Origin: Saposhnikovia divaricata
Taxonomy: Eukaryota; Streptophyta; Magnoliopsida; Apiales; Apiaceae
Reading direction: 5' to 3'
Assembly (NCBI GenBank): GCA_036435485.1
Contig: CM071596.1
Span: forward strand, 66,761,001 to 66,825,000
DNA: 64,000 nucleotides
Below, one piece after another: positions 44,082 to 55,618 of the stretch. How positions within the stretch are numbered: position 1 is the stretch's first letter; every line of letters begins with the position of its first letter. The notes under the pieces were generated by a model that made no database searches, was not told the origin of the DNA, and saw nothing but the letters and a program-made list of their open reading frames with translations. The translations under genes and the position numbers were made by a program.

Positions 44082-46769
44082 ATGCAAACACGTTTGCAAG
44101 CTCGGTTACAGAAACTGGCAGAAGACGATCTTGTAAAGAATATAGAGGAGAATAAAGAGGAATCTGAAACTACTATAGAGATGGCAGATGCAGCAGCAGT
44201 CAAGGCTTTGAAGGATTATTCTCAGTCGAAACTTAATGACATCCAGTCTAGCATTGTTAGGCCAGCTATTGCAGCGAACAACTTTGAGATCAAGCTGGGC
44301 AAAATTCAGATGGTGCAGAATTCGGTCCAGTTTGGGGGAGCTTCTACGGAGGATCCTAACATGCATGTTCGGGACTTCATCGAAATCTGCGACACTTTCA
44401 AATGTAATGGTGTGACGGATGATGCTATCAGGTTGAGGCTTTTCCCATTCTCTCTGAGGGATATGGCTAAGAGCTGGCTACACTCTTTACCACCTTGTTC
44501 AATTACTACATGGGAAGATCTTGCTCAGAAGTTCCTTACTAAATTCTTCCCTATGGCGAAAACTGCAGCAATAAGGAACCAGTTAACTCAATTTCAGCAG
44601 CAGTCTGGAGAATCTTTGTGTGAAGCATGGGAGCGATACAAGGAGATGCTTCGTAGGTGTCCACATCATGGCATGCCTGATTGGATGGTTATTAATGGTT
44701 TCTACAATGGGTTGGGAGCACAATCTAGGCCTTTACTAGATGCAGCATCAGGAGGAGCTCTGTGGGCAAAGAGCTATGATGAAGCTTATGAACTTATAGA
44801 GATGATGGCTGCTAATGAATATCAAAATCCAACCCAAAGGCTATCTCAAGGCAAGGTAGCAGGAATTTTTGAAGTAGATACAGCTTCAATGATTACGGCT
44901 CAGTTGAAAGCTCTTGCTATGAAGGTGGATTCTCTTGCTAATTATGGAGTTCAGCAGGTGGCTAGTGTTTGTGAGCTATGTGCGGGCGCACATGAGACGA
45001 ATCAGTGTGCTATCTCTTCTGAATCAGCACAGTTCGTGAGTAATTTCCAGAGACCTGCTGCACCAGTTCCAGCCACTTATCATCCTAATAATCGGAATCA
45101 TCCCAATTTCATCTGGAGCAACAATCAAAATACTCAACAATCTTATCAGCAAGCGAAGCCATTCAATCAAGGCTATCAACAGCCTTATGCTCCGAGGGCA
45201 CCATATCAACCTCCTGGATTTCAGCAGCAGCAGCCCCAGGCTCATATGGGGCAAACATCTAATGAAAAATCAGATGATGTGTGGATAGCGGTAAAGAACC
45301 TACAAGCTGGCCAGAAAGTCTTGGAAACCCAGTTAGGACAGATTGCAAGTGCCTTACTTAGTAGGCAACCCGGAACTCTTCCTAGTGATACAGAGATTAA
45401 TCCATGCAGGAGAGAAGTTGTCCATGAACAGGTGAAAGCAGTCACTTTGCGATCGGGAAAGGTTACATCTGAGCCTAAATCAACCGCTAAGGAGGATGAA
45501 GAAGTGCAGAATCAGCATGCCAAAAAATCTAGAGTGCCTGAATTTGAGAAATCTGACTTGGTAGCTGATGAGCTAGCGGGTGAAGTAGAGAAGAGCAAGG
45601 AACCTGTTAAAGCTTCTCCAGAGCAGTCTACAAAGGGTACTCAGATATATCCTCCTCCCCCCTTTCCTCGACGCGTGCAGCAAAGTAAAGAAAAGCAACT
45701 TCAGAAATTTTTGGACGTCTTCAAGAAATTGTCCATTAATATTCCTTTTGCTGACGCATTAGCGCAGATGCCGAGCTATGTTAAGTTTATGAAGGATATC
45801 CTTTCGAAAAAGAGAAGGTTGGAAGAATTTGAAATAGTGGCATTGACAGAGGAGTGCAGTGCGGTGTTGCAACAGAAATTGCCTCCTAAACTTAAGGATC
45901 CAGGAAGATCTACAATTCCATGCACCATTGGGAAGTTATCTTTTGACAAATGTTTATGTGATTTGGGAGCTAGCATTAATCTCATGCCCTTGTCTGTTTT
46001 CAAGCAACTTGGCTTACCGGATCCAAAACCTACCAATATCTCTTTGCAGTTGGCTGATCGGACTATCACGTATCCAAGGGGTATAGTGGAGGATGTCTTA
46101 GTGAAAGTTGATAAGCTCATCTTCCCAGCTGATTTTGTTATCTTGGATTTTGAGGAGGATAAGAAGATTCCCATAATCTTGGGAAGGCCTTTTCTAGCTA
46201 CGGGTCGTACTTTGATCGATATGCAGAAAAGAGAGCTTACAATGAGGGTGCAAGATCAGAATGTCACCTTTAATGTGTTCAAGGCCATGAAATTTCCGAC
46301 AGGGGATGAGGAGTGTTTCAGTGTGGAGATGGTTGATACGAGACAGGCAGAAGAGTTTGATCAGTTGTTGAGCGAAAAGTCGGACGTGCACAAGCTCGAG
46401 CATCACATCAGTGGTTCCATTGATAATTCTTCCATTCATGATCTCTCGAAGGTGAAGCTTGGGAAGCTGCCACCACACTTGAATTATGTCCTTGTGGATG
46501 ATGAACTTGTGATTTTTGAAGTATGCCAAGATAACGTGTTAAGAAGGTGGATGACCGATGATGAAGTAGAAGAGAGTGTTGTTCAGCCGTCCGAATCGAA
46601 TAAGCACCTTAGAGGTGTGAAGAAGAAAAAGAAAAAATCGATTGGTGGAAAATTCAAGGTGAAGTTTGAGTTAGAAAAGATGTGGGAAGGAAGCAAGAAG
46701 GTTATCAAACAATGGGTGGATGGTTCTTCTGTTACGGATAAGTCAAATGAAATCTTCGAGCCACCATGA
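44082..46769 (+). CDS. gag-pro: Athila-2 gag-aspartic protease polyprotein
   Basis: An intact 895-codon ORF, starting MQTRLQARLQ about 120 bases past the primer site. Residues about 65-190 carry the Athila-type gag core (MVQNSVQFGG, DFIEICDTFKCNGVTDDAIR, LAQKFLTKFFPMAK, ESLCEAWERYKEML). A zinc-knuckle-like CELCAGAHETNQC is at about residue 297 (CX2CX3HX4C). A Gln/Pro/Tyr-rich region (about 330-390) precedes a retropepsin-like domain with the active-site motif DLGASINLMPLSVF (Asp at about 627) and IILGRPFLATGRTLID. The C-terminus is basic (KKKKKKS) and ends EIFEPP. Reverse transcriptase, which follows the protease in autonomous Athila, is absent. Codons and frame are undamaged, so recent selection or recent insertion is likely. 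Confidence 0.93.
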   Translation: MQTRLQARLQKLAEDDLVKNIEENKEESETTIEMADAAAVKALKDYSQSKLNDIQSSIVRPAIAANNFEIKLGKIQMVQNSVQFGGASTEDPNMHVRDFIEICDTFKCNGVTDDAIRLRLFPFSLRDMAKSWLHSLPPCSITTWEDLAQKFLTKFFPMAKTAAIRNQLTQFQQQSGESLCEAWERYKEMLRRCPHHGMPDWMVINGFYNGLGAQSRPLLDAASGGALWAKSYDEAYELIEMMAANEYQNPTQRLSQGKVAGIFEVDTASMITAQLKALAMKVDSLANYGVQQVASVCELCAGAHETNQCAISSESAQFVSNFQRPAAPVPATYHPNNRNHPNFIWSNNQNTQQSYQQAKPFNQGYQQPYAPRAPYQPPGFQQQQPQAHMGQTSNEKSDDVWIAVKNLQAGQKVLETQLGQIASALLSRQPGTLPSDTEINPCRREVVHEQVKAVTLRSGKVTSEPKSTAKEDEEVQNQHAKKSRVPEFEKSDLVADELAGEVEKSKEPVKASPEQSTKGTQIYPPPPFPRRVQQSKEKQLQKFLDVFKKLSINIPFADALAQMPSYVKFMKDILSKKRRLEEFEIVALTEECSAVLQQKLPPKLKDPGRSTIPCTIGKLSFDKCLCDLGASINLMPLSVFKQLGLPDPKPTNISLQLADRTITYPRGIVEDVLVKVDKLIFPADFVILDFEEDKKIPIILGRPFLATGRTLIDMQKRELTMRVQDQNVTFNVFKAMKFPTGDEECFSVEMVDTRQAEEFDQLLSEKSDVHKLEHHISGSIDNSSIHDLSKVKLGKLPPHLNYVLVDDELVIFEVCQDNVLRRWMTDDEVEESVVQPSESNKHLRGVKKKKKKSIGGKFKVKFELEKMWEGSKKVIKQWVDGSSVTDKSNEIFEPP

Positions 46770-48278
46770 TTTGATTCACATTTGTCCAGCTAAATGACAT
46801 TAACGACAGCGCTTCGTGGGAGGCAACCCATGCGTTTCAACGAGTAGGTATGTTTTCTGCTTTCCCTCGTATTTACTTCCATTCAATGCGGACATTGAAT
46901 CTTTCAAGTTTGGGGGTGGTTTGGGGGATTAGTAGTTGTTTGTTGTATTATGTGTTCATGTAGATTGCATATATTTTGCATGGTAGTGCTAGTTCATGCA
47001 TTTATGTTCGTATTATCTACGTTTGTTTCATATAGGACATTCTGTTATTTTTGTTTGTTTTACCATGTGAGTTCATATTAGTTTCATTTTCATGGCATGC
47101 ATTTTTCATGATCCCTTAGGACGAGCTAATTCTGATTGGTAGGTAGGTGTCTAATTGAGTGTGGTAATGATGAGTTGAGGGTTGATTTATAGTTTCTATG
47201 AAATTGACATATGTGTTTCGGAAACAAAACTAATTACACAGTCTCATTGGGTGCTTTTGTTGGGCTAGGTTGAGGTCATGCTTGTTTGGTTGTTTTAGAT
47301 TTAATCACTTGATTATAGTTAGAATTTTCGTTATTCCCTTGATGGCCTAGAACACTTAAGTCTAAGTTTGGGGGAAAACAGGGATTTCATGCTAAATTGT
47401 AAATAATTGTCAATAATTGCTAGATGTCAATTGGCTAGTAGCTGGCTCATATTTATATGAGTAGTCTAGGGTTGGAATTGAGAATTCTCATTCCAGATTG
47501 CATAGAAAAGAAAAAAAAAGAGAAAAAATCAGAAAAGAAAAAAAAAAGAGTCAAAAGTTCAATTGTTAAATGCAAAATTAACCAGAGTGAGCTCTTTAAT
47601 ACTCGAGTAATTAAGTCTGAGGGGACTTAGTCCTAGTGACCTAAGGCTTTTATAGTCTGGGATCCACTGACCTAACACTCGCTACATGGGTATTATTGTA
47701 TAAGCCTTTTGGGGTCTCATTCATTGCACGGTTAAATAAGCATGCGTATTGTTTATATATGTGTCATAATAATAAAGCATGAGTTTTTGTCTACCTTGGA
47801 TAAGGGTGGAGGTGTTCCTAGGTTATGGAGTGTCTACAGTCTATTCTAGTTATAAACCTGTGATTGTCTTGACGGAAGGCATGTATGATTTTTGACCTAG
47901 TTTTGGAAGTATTTCTGATGAGCATTGCACACACGCACGTTTCTGTTCATGTATTGTTAGTATACGGGAACTTGGTCGAGCTCTATTTGGATTTAGTTGC
48001 ATTCTCTAAGATATTTGCTTGTTAGTTGGTTTTGGTTAGTTTGAAGGGGATCTTGCATTTTTCATATTAGTTGCATTCGTGCATTGCATTGCATTAGGAT
48101 AAATGGATTTTGTGGGTACATTCGCTATAGGCCCTCACGAGACCTTACTCGTCCACTACGACTGCCTAGGGGTTTAAAGGGCTTGTTGCATATGCCAAAT
48201 GCAACCGTGATCACCTACGGAAGTGGTACTAGTTAGTGGTATATATTTTTGTTTATGCTTGAGGACAAGCATCGGTTT
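46770..48278 (+). other. Athila-2 non-coding 3' region
   Basis: No gene. GCTTCGTGGGAGGCAACCCA at 46811-46830 is identical to the same motif in Athila-1. Internal purine tracts AAGTTTGGGGGTG (46906-46918) and AAGTTTGGGGGAAA (47364-47377) copy the terminal one. An A/G-rich patch lies at 47505-47550. This DNA replaces the pol region of autonomous elements. Confidence 0.8.
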
Positions 48279-48291
48279 AAGTTTGGGGGTG
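48279..48291 (+). other. Athila-2 polypurine tract
   Basis: AAGTTTGGGGGTG directly before the 3' LTR; the same 13-mer is used by Athila-1. Confidence 0.88.
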
Positions 48292-49894
48292 TGATAAGTG
48301 GATTTATATCCACTTGGATCATTCTATTTCGGCTTAAATTGGTGTTTTGTATCTCAAGTATTGGTGTGTTTTAATCCGTTTTTGTGAAGATTGTGCAGGT
48401 TATAGTTTTTATGTAGGTGTGGAGGTTTTGTTGAATAAACAGAGTCTTTAAGCTTCAAAGTGCAAGTGCTTCAAGTTGCAAAAGAAAGTGGAGAGGAAAT
48501 TAGCACAAGGGAAAAATCAGACAGCAGTGCGCGCGGGCGCGCTCAGATAATGCACACGCCGCGCGCGGGCGCGCTCAGGATTGGCAGATTTTTCTTCCGC
48601 GTGGGCGCGCTGGAAATGAGCTACAGGTGCGCGCGGCCGCGGCCAGGCGTGACAGAAACTTACTGGAATTCGGTTTTAAAGAGGAAATTGCTGATTTTCT
48701 TTTCCTATTCAATATGGAAGTTGTTTTAAACGATTTGAAGCTTCTGGAAGTTAATTTAAACATGGGAATTGCAATTCTTATCCTATCAAAGATGGAAAAT
48801 TACCGGAATTCTATTCTAATTCAAAGACGGTAATAGCTTGGTCAAGGAGGCACTTGGGGGCTATAAATACACACCTTGGGGCACATCAAATCGACACAAT
48901 CTACACACCATAATTCGTTCAGAGCACGAGAGAGAGAAGCCAAGGCGAGGATTGTGATGACAAGAAGATCTAGTCATAGTTTTCTTGTATTTCTCGTTTA
49001 GGTGTATCTATTGGATGCTTGTTACTTTTCTGGATTTGTTCGCTAAACCTTATTCTATTATTGATTTATTCATCTTACTTATCTTGTTTACTACCATGCT
49101 TTCATCAAATCCCATGGTGACGAAAAGTTCGATTATGAACTAATCGTTGTCGTGGGATCCTAGTGGATTTATCTATGTAGCTTAATAGTTTGCATGCCTT
49201 AGAGATTTACGTGTGGTGAATTCTTGATATCCTTGTATGGTTGTGCTTATGGTATTTAGGTGCGTCGCGAACATCTAATTTGTTAATCTCTTGCTAAACG
49301 AGAGTGGATCTTGGGATTTAGAACTTGCCATGCTAGCATAGGATAGGTTGATGTTAATCATCATGATTTGTGGCATGAATAGAGATATTATGCTACCCTA
49401 TGTGATCTAAGTGGATAACTTGTGCTTACACCTTTATGTTTTCAAATTCTATAGAGATATAGGGTCTAAACATAATAGGTGTCTATTCATCTTCTATCTA
49501 TTTTGTGGATGTATGTGTAGTTTGGTACTAGTATACCGAGAGGTAACTTTTACTTGATTCGTGTTATCCGATCAGATATCAAAACCATCGCATGTTTTAA
49601 TCGAAGGCTGCAACTCTGAGTGAAGTAGATAATGAAACTAGGATTCCATGTTTATTCTCATAGCAGTAATTCGATTTTAATTCTTGTCACTTAGTTAATT
49701 CTTAATTTTATAATTTGCATCTTAGTTCAATTTAGGTAATCAAAACCATATTTTTTATTTTTCTTAGCAGTGAATTAAAACCATACATTATTGCATAGGC
49801 ATATTTTCTGAATAAAACTCAACCAGATCTCTGCGGAACGAACTTTAATTGTATTACTTGTGACTACGTGCGCTTGCGTAATTATAGGATAACA
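48292..49894 (+). repeat. Athila-2 3' LTR
   Basis: It starts TGATAAGTGGATTTATATCC and ends TTATAGGATAACA. It keeps the 11 bp (near 49155) missing from the 5' LTR and has the TATA box at 48862-48869 and the GC-rich block at 48527-48650 with a few changes. Confidence 0.95.
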
Positions 49895-49899
49895 TCTAC

Positions 49900-50097
49900 A
49901 TATAAGGTGCGTATTGTACGAGTTTCTAAATTTATTTATTTAGAAACTTTTTATTGTTTGTACGTGATTATTGGAGGTCAAAAAATATTTGATTGTTTGT
50001 AAGTTGGAGTATAAACGAGTATTCGTATTCCAATGTCTTATCAAGCCGAACTAGAATTTTCAATTACTCGATTTGTAAGTTTCATGAGTTTTGTCGA
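49900..50097. other. Short intergenic segment with a hairpin
   Basis: No gene. AGTTTCTAAAT (49921-49931) pairs with ATTTAGAAACT (49938-49948) around a 6-base loop. Confidence 0.6.
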
Positions 50098-51011
50098 GGC
50101 CTCGTTTGTTTCGCTAGTTTTATAGTTACTACGGAATTTAAAATTCCTTGAAACTCAGTTACAATGTTTTAGTTCCAGGGAAATTAAAAACCCATGTTTG
50201 GTTCAGTGGTGTGTAACCATAATTTACACAGTCCTTGTTTGGTTGGTTAGTCAATTAATCAACTTTCAAAGAACTTCGTACTATATTTTTAATTCACGCA
50301 CCAATACTTATTCTTGTCAGTATCCTATACAATAGAACATACGTGTTGTAACACCCCCAGTTACGGACTCAATTTCCATCCAAAAAACCAAGATAACATA
50401 AATTACAACCTTGTGACCCAAAACAGCAACATAAAAACACACCAGTTATAGTCCCAGAGATGAAATCAGAGTAACTATCAAATGTTATTAATCACGAGTT
50501 TGAGTTATTACAACCCAAAAGAAATTTAACTTACATACTCTGTGCCATCCATTTACATAAGTTATATGGATAAATATATCCGATGCTTAAAATCGGAAAA
50601 CTAGCCTACCAATAGCTTCCTTCTCAGCAATGGTAGCTACATCAGCGGGTAACTCTCTGACGGCTCCCACACTATTGCGCCAAGTGTTCCTTGGACGGCT
50701 ATCTTCTCTAGCTGTTGTTGTGATGTAATAAAAGAAAGCAAGGGTGAGCAATAGCCCACCAACAATAACGTATACTGAACAATAATATATACAATAGTTC
50801 AAAAGTATTTTATTTTGAAACCATATGCCATGCATTAACGAACATAGTGCCAATATAATATAAACGATGAAGTTACAAGGTAACTCAAAACATATATTAT
50901 GTAGAAATATCTGCTGTGCAAGGTAAAAGCAAGACATCATCATATGTCATAAAAGAGGGAATTACAGGAAAATATTGCAATCCAATTTTTGAACATTTTT
51001 CAAACTCCTGC

Positions 51012-51089
51012 CAACCTGAAAGAAGTCTCTTCGATACGTGTTGATGAGAATACCCGTCAACCTGAAAGAAGTCTCTTCGATACGTGTTG
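51012..51089. repeat. 32-bp direct repeat, two copies
   Basis: CAACCTGAAAGAAGTCTC... is present at 51012-51043 and 51058-51089, identical over 32 bases and ending CGATACGTGTTG, separated by 14 bases. A second, shorter doubling (GATATCGATTTGGATGACAT) lies at about 54443 and 54474. Confidence 0.85.
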
Positions 51090-51759
51090 CAGGAAATTCT
51101 CGATTTGGGAGATGAACTAATACTGGAGTTATCACGCGCCAGCTGTCCCACTCTCCGATGATCAGTCGAAGATGGTACAGTCCAATATAGTTTACTACCG
51201 GTAGAAGGAAGAACTGACGGATTTACTTGTCTACCGCCCTTTTTAGTAACTCCCTGGCCAACGGTTGGGCCTTGTGATGGACCGCGCGACTCGGCCTCTT
51301 ACACACGACTCTTAGTTCGAATAAATCCATGACTCTAAAATGTAAAGTTTGTCCTCCTTTCCCCAAGTGTAATTCTCGTTGATAAGACTCCACAAAGTAG
51401 TCGTATCTAATTGGAAAGGAAAATTCACCAATATTTCCCAAGCTGATGCTTGTTAATGGATATAAACTTGTTCCATCAATCTTATCCATCGAGTGTTGTG
51501 GAGGTAACCAAAAAGACTCATATCGATGTTTGAAAAGAATCAAGATGAGAGTGAAAAGGTAGTTTAACAAGTATATGACCGGGCAGTCAAAGAAATAACC
51601 TCTCTCAAGCAAGGTTCCCTTATATTTTAGAAGATAGATTCGATTGAAGAATAGAGTTTTGAGAACCTTCCTTGATAAAAATAATAATAATACGACTCAG
51701 AGATAATTTACATAGTATTTGAATATCAAGGAAATTTTTGAATAAAATATCTCATTTTA

Positions 51760-52160
51760 GAACTAGTTGAAAGAATTAAATAAATATTCAAAGAATATTT
51801 ATTAAACCAGAAATAGTTCAAGAATATTCTTAATATAAATATTGCTCGTGATTAACCCTCGAATAAGTATATATAAAATATTCATTAAATAAATAATTCC
51901 TCGAATAAATATTCAAAATAATATTCAAGAAAATAATTAAAACCTTAAATGAATATCCAAGATAATATTCATTAAGTAAATAAGCTCAATTTAATATTAA
52001 AAATAATATTCATTAAATAAATGAACTCGAATGAATATTCAAAATAATATTCATCTAAATCAATAGCCTCAAATGAATATTCAAAATAATTTTCATTAAA
52101 TAAATAATATCGAATGAGTATTCAAATAACATTCCTCGAATAATTTACAAGTACTTAATA
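51760..52160. repeat. AT-rich degenerate tandem array in the solo LTR
   Basis: A unit of roughly 50-60 bases, GAATATTCAAAATAATATTC plus ATTAAATAAAT, recurs about seven times with changes. The unit contains the palindromic GAATATTC and AATATT cores. It probably arose by slippage in the LTR. Confidence 0.7.
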
Positions 52161-54724
52161 CTTATGGAAATATGAATAATGTTCGTAAATAACATCCCTC
52201 AAATAATCTGTCACTGGAATCCCTCCGGGTTTCCATGACTATCTCTATATTTACAAAATACAGACTCCCGGTCTTTATTAAAAGAATGAGATCATATGCC
52301 CTTCACTAAAGGTCTTACCAATATCCGGCTTATAATTAGTATATCTGGTATCTAACTTATAAGCCAACATCAATCAGGGAACATGTATTACAATGTAAAT
52401 TTGAAAGTAGGCATGCATGCTATGGCATATGTATAACAACATCAAATCATATATATATATATTATCACAACAACAGCTCCAAAGTATTGGAAACTTGCCT
52501 GGTAGCCGAGTAGGGGTAGCGTGTCCTGGGTCAGTCCGGTGATCTATAAACAATCAGAATATTCGAGATTAATCACTTAACGCTTTTAAAAGACTAAGTA
52601 TATACTTAACTTAGGTCGAAACACGTTTTCAAGTTATCTCGTTATACACCCTCTAGCGTAACTCTTATTAACACCGGTGTGATCCGACACTTGCTCGTTA
52701 TCAAGGCATGTCAATACACTTACACTTGGTATGTACTTAAGTCGTATAAGTTCTAAGGTCGGTCGTTTACTTAACCAAGATTATACATCGAGATTTATTG
52801 ATCGTTTTCTAAGTGGTTTTCCAAAGTTATAACCAAGTGTACTTTTAAGGGGTTCATTCGCGCTTAACCTCGATTCGAACATTTTTATAAAATCGAAAAA
52901 CGATCTGTTTGACATGAGATTTTCTCCCACACCTTCCTTATGATCTCTAATATTTATTTATCATGATTCTCCACTGAATTAATAATATTATGGGGGTTCA
53001 ATTTCAGTTACGAACTCGCATTTACGGTTTCGAACTACTTTTAGTAAATCGGCCATAATTCCTAAATCGTAAGTCTGTTTGCTTCGATTATTGTGCCAAA
53101 ACGATCTATGACTTGAGATCTATAAGTGTGGTTTAACCATTCATCAAGATCAGAAAATTATATTGACTGTTATGAATGAATTTTAAGGGTTAACGAAATT
53201 TCAGCATTACGACGGCTATAACTCCAACATTTCCAAATTTACAATCCTCCCACAAACATGGTTTCCACTCAAAATCACCTATACATGTTATTTAACATTG
53301 AATTAAGGCCAAGCACTGCCTTTCCGTTAATCTTAAACCATTTTAACATATAACAAAGCCTAATCATAACTATCATGCTTTATATATGCATAATATCACT
53401 AAACTCACTTTAAACTCATGATCCATAAAAAAGGGTTCAAGTATTAAACCTTTGTTGGAAGCTTGTTAGTGTTTATATACCCTTACAACACTAGATCCTT
53501 GCTTACTCTATCCTTTAGAAGCTATAAATCCAAGAACAAAACCAAACAAAAACATTAGTTACTATTCATCATCTTTTTCATCAAGCTTTTTGAATATGTA
53601 AAACCCAAAGGATGGTGCTAAGGTTTTAGATATACCTTCTCCTAGTCTCAAGCTTTCTTTTAATCTATAACTTGTAAAATTTGAATGGGTGGAACCCCTC
53701 CTTCCCTTCCATGGCCGAGAGCAACAAGAGAGAAAATAGTGGTGTTGGTTTGTTTTGTTTTGCTTGTTTCTTGCATCAAATGAATAATTGAGATAATATC
53801 TCCTAAAGTTGCTTTATTAAAGTGATTACATCACTTTCCACTAGCTTAATCTTGTGCCAAGTGTTGGGCTATAAACATGTTACTCCACTTTTGTATAAAT
53901 TCAAACACACCACTTATCTTTGTAGTTGACTTGCTCTTTTGTCACTTAGTTCCTTATTCTCCCACCAATTTGATTTTCTTTGTGTCTTGTTACGACTTAT
54001 ATGTTGCATCCCATTGCTCAATTTCATTGATCGTTCGGAGAAATATCTCAAGCATTTGTTGTTAGGGTTTTACCAGAAACCTTCTTGATATTTTTGGCTA
54101 ACATCTTTGATCCTCCTTATAATCTTTGAATTTAAATCCCTTAAATCTTTTTAATAAATCCTTAAATCCTTCAGTGTCCAGGGAAGTCTCGGAGAAAATA
54201 AAATTGATATTTTTCTGAATCCGATATCTTTTACATACACTTATATTGCCCTATCGGTCACTAATACGAACTCAGAAATCCGTTCCGAATACTCCTATAT
54301 AGCGTCGTCTAATAATATTCCAATTTCCACCAAAAACACTATTCATCACTTATTCTCTCTTTAATTCTTATAATTAGAAAATTGTCCTTGTGCTTTCCCG
54401 AGCTTTCCTTAACCCTTTTACGGAACCACTGGACTTATACTAGATATCGATTTGGATGACATTAGATACCGGATATCGATTTGGATGACATGGGAATATT
54501 TCCTCTGTTTGTATATCATATCTTACTTTCTTGACGATAGATTATTCTTACCTAATTTGTCAACCAATTAAAGCATTCATAGCATGTAAACATTTGAATC
54601 CACATTCATTCAACATTCATTCTTTCAACCACTGATATACTACAGTCGTAACCACTATTCATTCATACTCCAATACATAATTAAAGTTTTAATTCCTACC
54701 AAAAATCTGAGTTCTTACACGTGT

Positions 54725-55062
54725 GCCTGTATGTGTTTAAATTTGTCATTGTATAAGTACCCTGCTCCTACAAATATCCAATGCAATCAGGTGCAAAAAT
54801 TATAAACAAAACACATGCAAATATAATAGTTGGCCAACTTGCTGCAGATTGTGTATACAAATCACATACTCTGCCACATACTAACAACAAAAATTATAAA
54901 AAAACCGAAAGTGATTTTCTTTTGAGCATCCAACCAATGAAACGTTAAATAAACAATGGTAGTTCAAAAAACAAAAAATAAGAACAAATAAAAAAGCAAT
55001 AAACTTTAGCCACACTTGCATTGTCCTCTGTTGTTTTTATCCTAAGATCAAATAATTTATTT
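54725..55062 (-). other. Harbinger internal non-coding DNA
   Basis: Between the solo LTR and the end of the Myb-like gene; nothing recognisable. Confidence 0.5.
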
Positions 55063-55618
55063 GATCAAGAATCAAGAAGCAGCAAAGTTTGCACATAAGT
55101 TGATCGGAAATCTTCAGGTAGACTGAAAAAATAGTTTGTCTCTAAAGGATCAAGGGCAATTTTTCTCCCTGCCTTTATAAAATCTCGAGGACTTAGCCCT
55201 TCAGCAGCTCAGAATTAACAAGCATCCTTTTCTTAGCACCGTCTGATTCGTGCTGAAAACAATTAGTTAACCTTGCAATATTTTCATTTCCATTTTCCAT
55301 AACATCGCTAATTTTTTGCAATCCAGATGTAAGTTCTTTCACAATTTCTAACGAATCTGTTTTTATTCTCTTACTCCCACAAGAACTTGCATCTGTAGGC
55401 TGAGAATTTGTTTTGGGATTCATCTCATCCTCAAGATTATCTTTTTGTTGTCCACATTGTTGATACGAACTATTCTCCTCGTCATTAGCAATTTCTTCCA
55501 CTGCATCAGCTGGACTTTCGACACCTTCTCCATTAGCTCTATCTTTACTAAAAACTTGAGCTAACTCGTCATAAAATGGGAAAGATTTATTTCTTAACCC
55601 CTTAGCATTTGGATGACT
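55063..55618 (-). pseudogene. Harbinger Myb/SANT-like protein, last exon
   Basis: A CAG-type acceptor (TTTTTTACAG) precedes the exon at 55618. It reads SHPNAKGLRNKSFPFYDELA then QVFSKDRA, a motif that follows the Myb_DNA-bind_3 domain in Harbinger-linked Myb proteins (the L10-interacting MYB type). A Ser/Gln/Asp-rich linker with KRIKTDS comes next, then a helical segment. Near 55195 a one-base loss creates a stop; in the next frame the end reads GLSPRDFIKAG, ETNYFFSLPEDF and YVQTLLLLDS, a good C-terminus. This protein normally binds the element ends and helps import or guide the transposase. The Myb domain exon was not found upstream. Confidence 0.75.

Larger units (their letters stand above)
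42350..49894 (+). mobile_element. Athila-2: young non-autonomous Athila-like Ty3/gypsy element
   Basis: Complete element of 7545 bp flanked by a perfect TCTAC duplication (42345-42349, 49895-49899). It has nearly identical TG...CA LTRs, a tRNA-Asp primer site, one intact gag-protease ORF, 1.5 kb of non-coding DNA and a polypurine tract. No RT, RNase H or integrase is present, so an autonomous relative must supply them. By eye the LTRs differ by about 20 substitutions and one 11-bp indel, making it the youngest element in the window. It is the TR-GAG type of non-autonomous element. Confidence 0.95.
50347..54719 (-). mobile_element. 4.37-kb solo LTR (Ty3/gypsy, probably Tekay/Del type)
   Basis: The sequence TGTAACACCCCCAGTTACGG ... 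TGAGTTCTTACA is flanked by a perfect CGTGT duplication (50342-50346, 54720-54724). No gag, pol, primer site or internal copy of the ends is present, so it is read as one long LTR. On the - strand it would end GGGGGTGTTACA, typical of chromovirus LTRs. ORFs at 50587-51612 and 53877-54065 show no protein domain. An unusually large non-autonomous element is the alternative. Confidence 0.75.

Noticed and set aside
50587..51612. Three ORFs of 84-129 codons in the solo LTR
   Set aside because: No domain, low complexity or repeat-derived, and lying inside an LTR.
53877..54065. Hydrophobic 62-codon ORF as a small membrane protein
   Set aside because: Lies inside the solo LTR with no start context or related frame; hydrophobicity follows from T-rich DNA.
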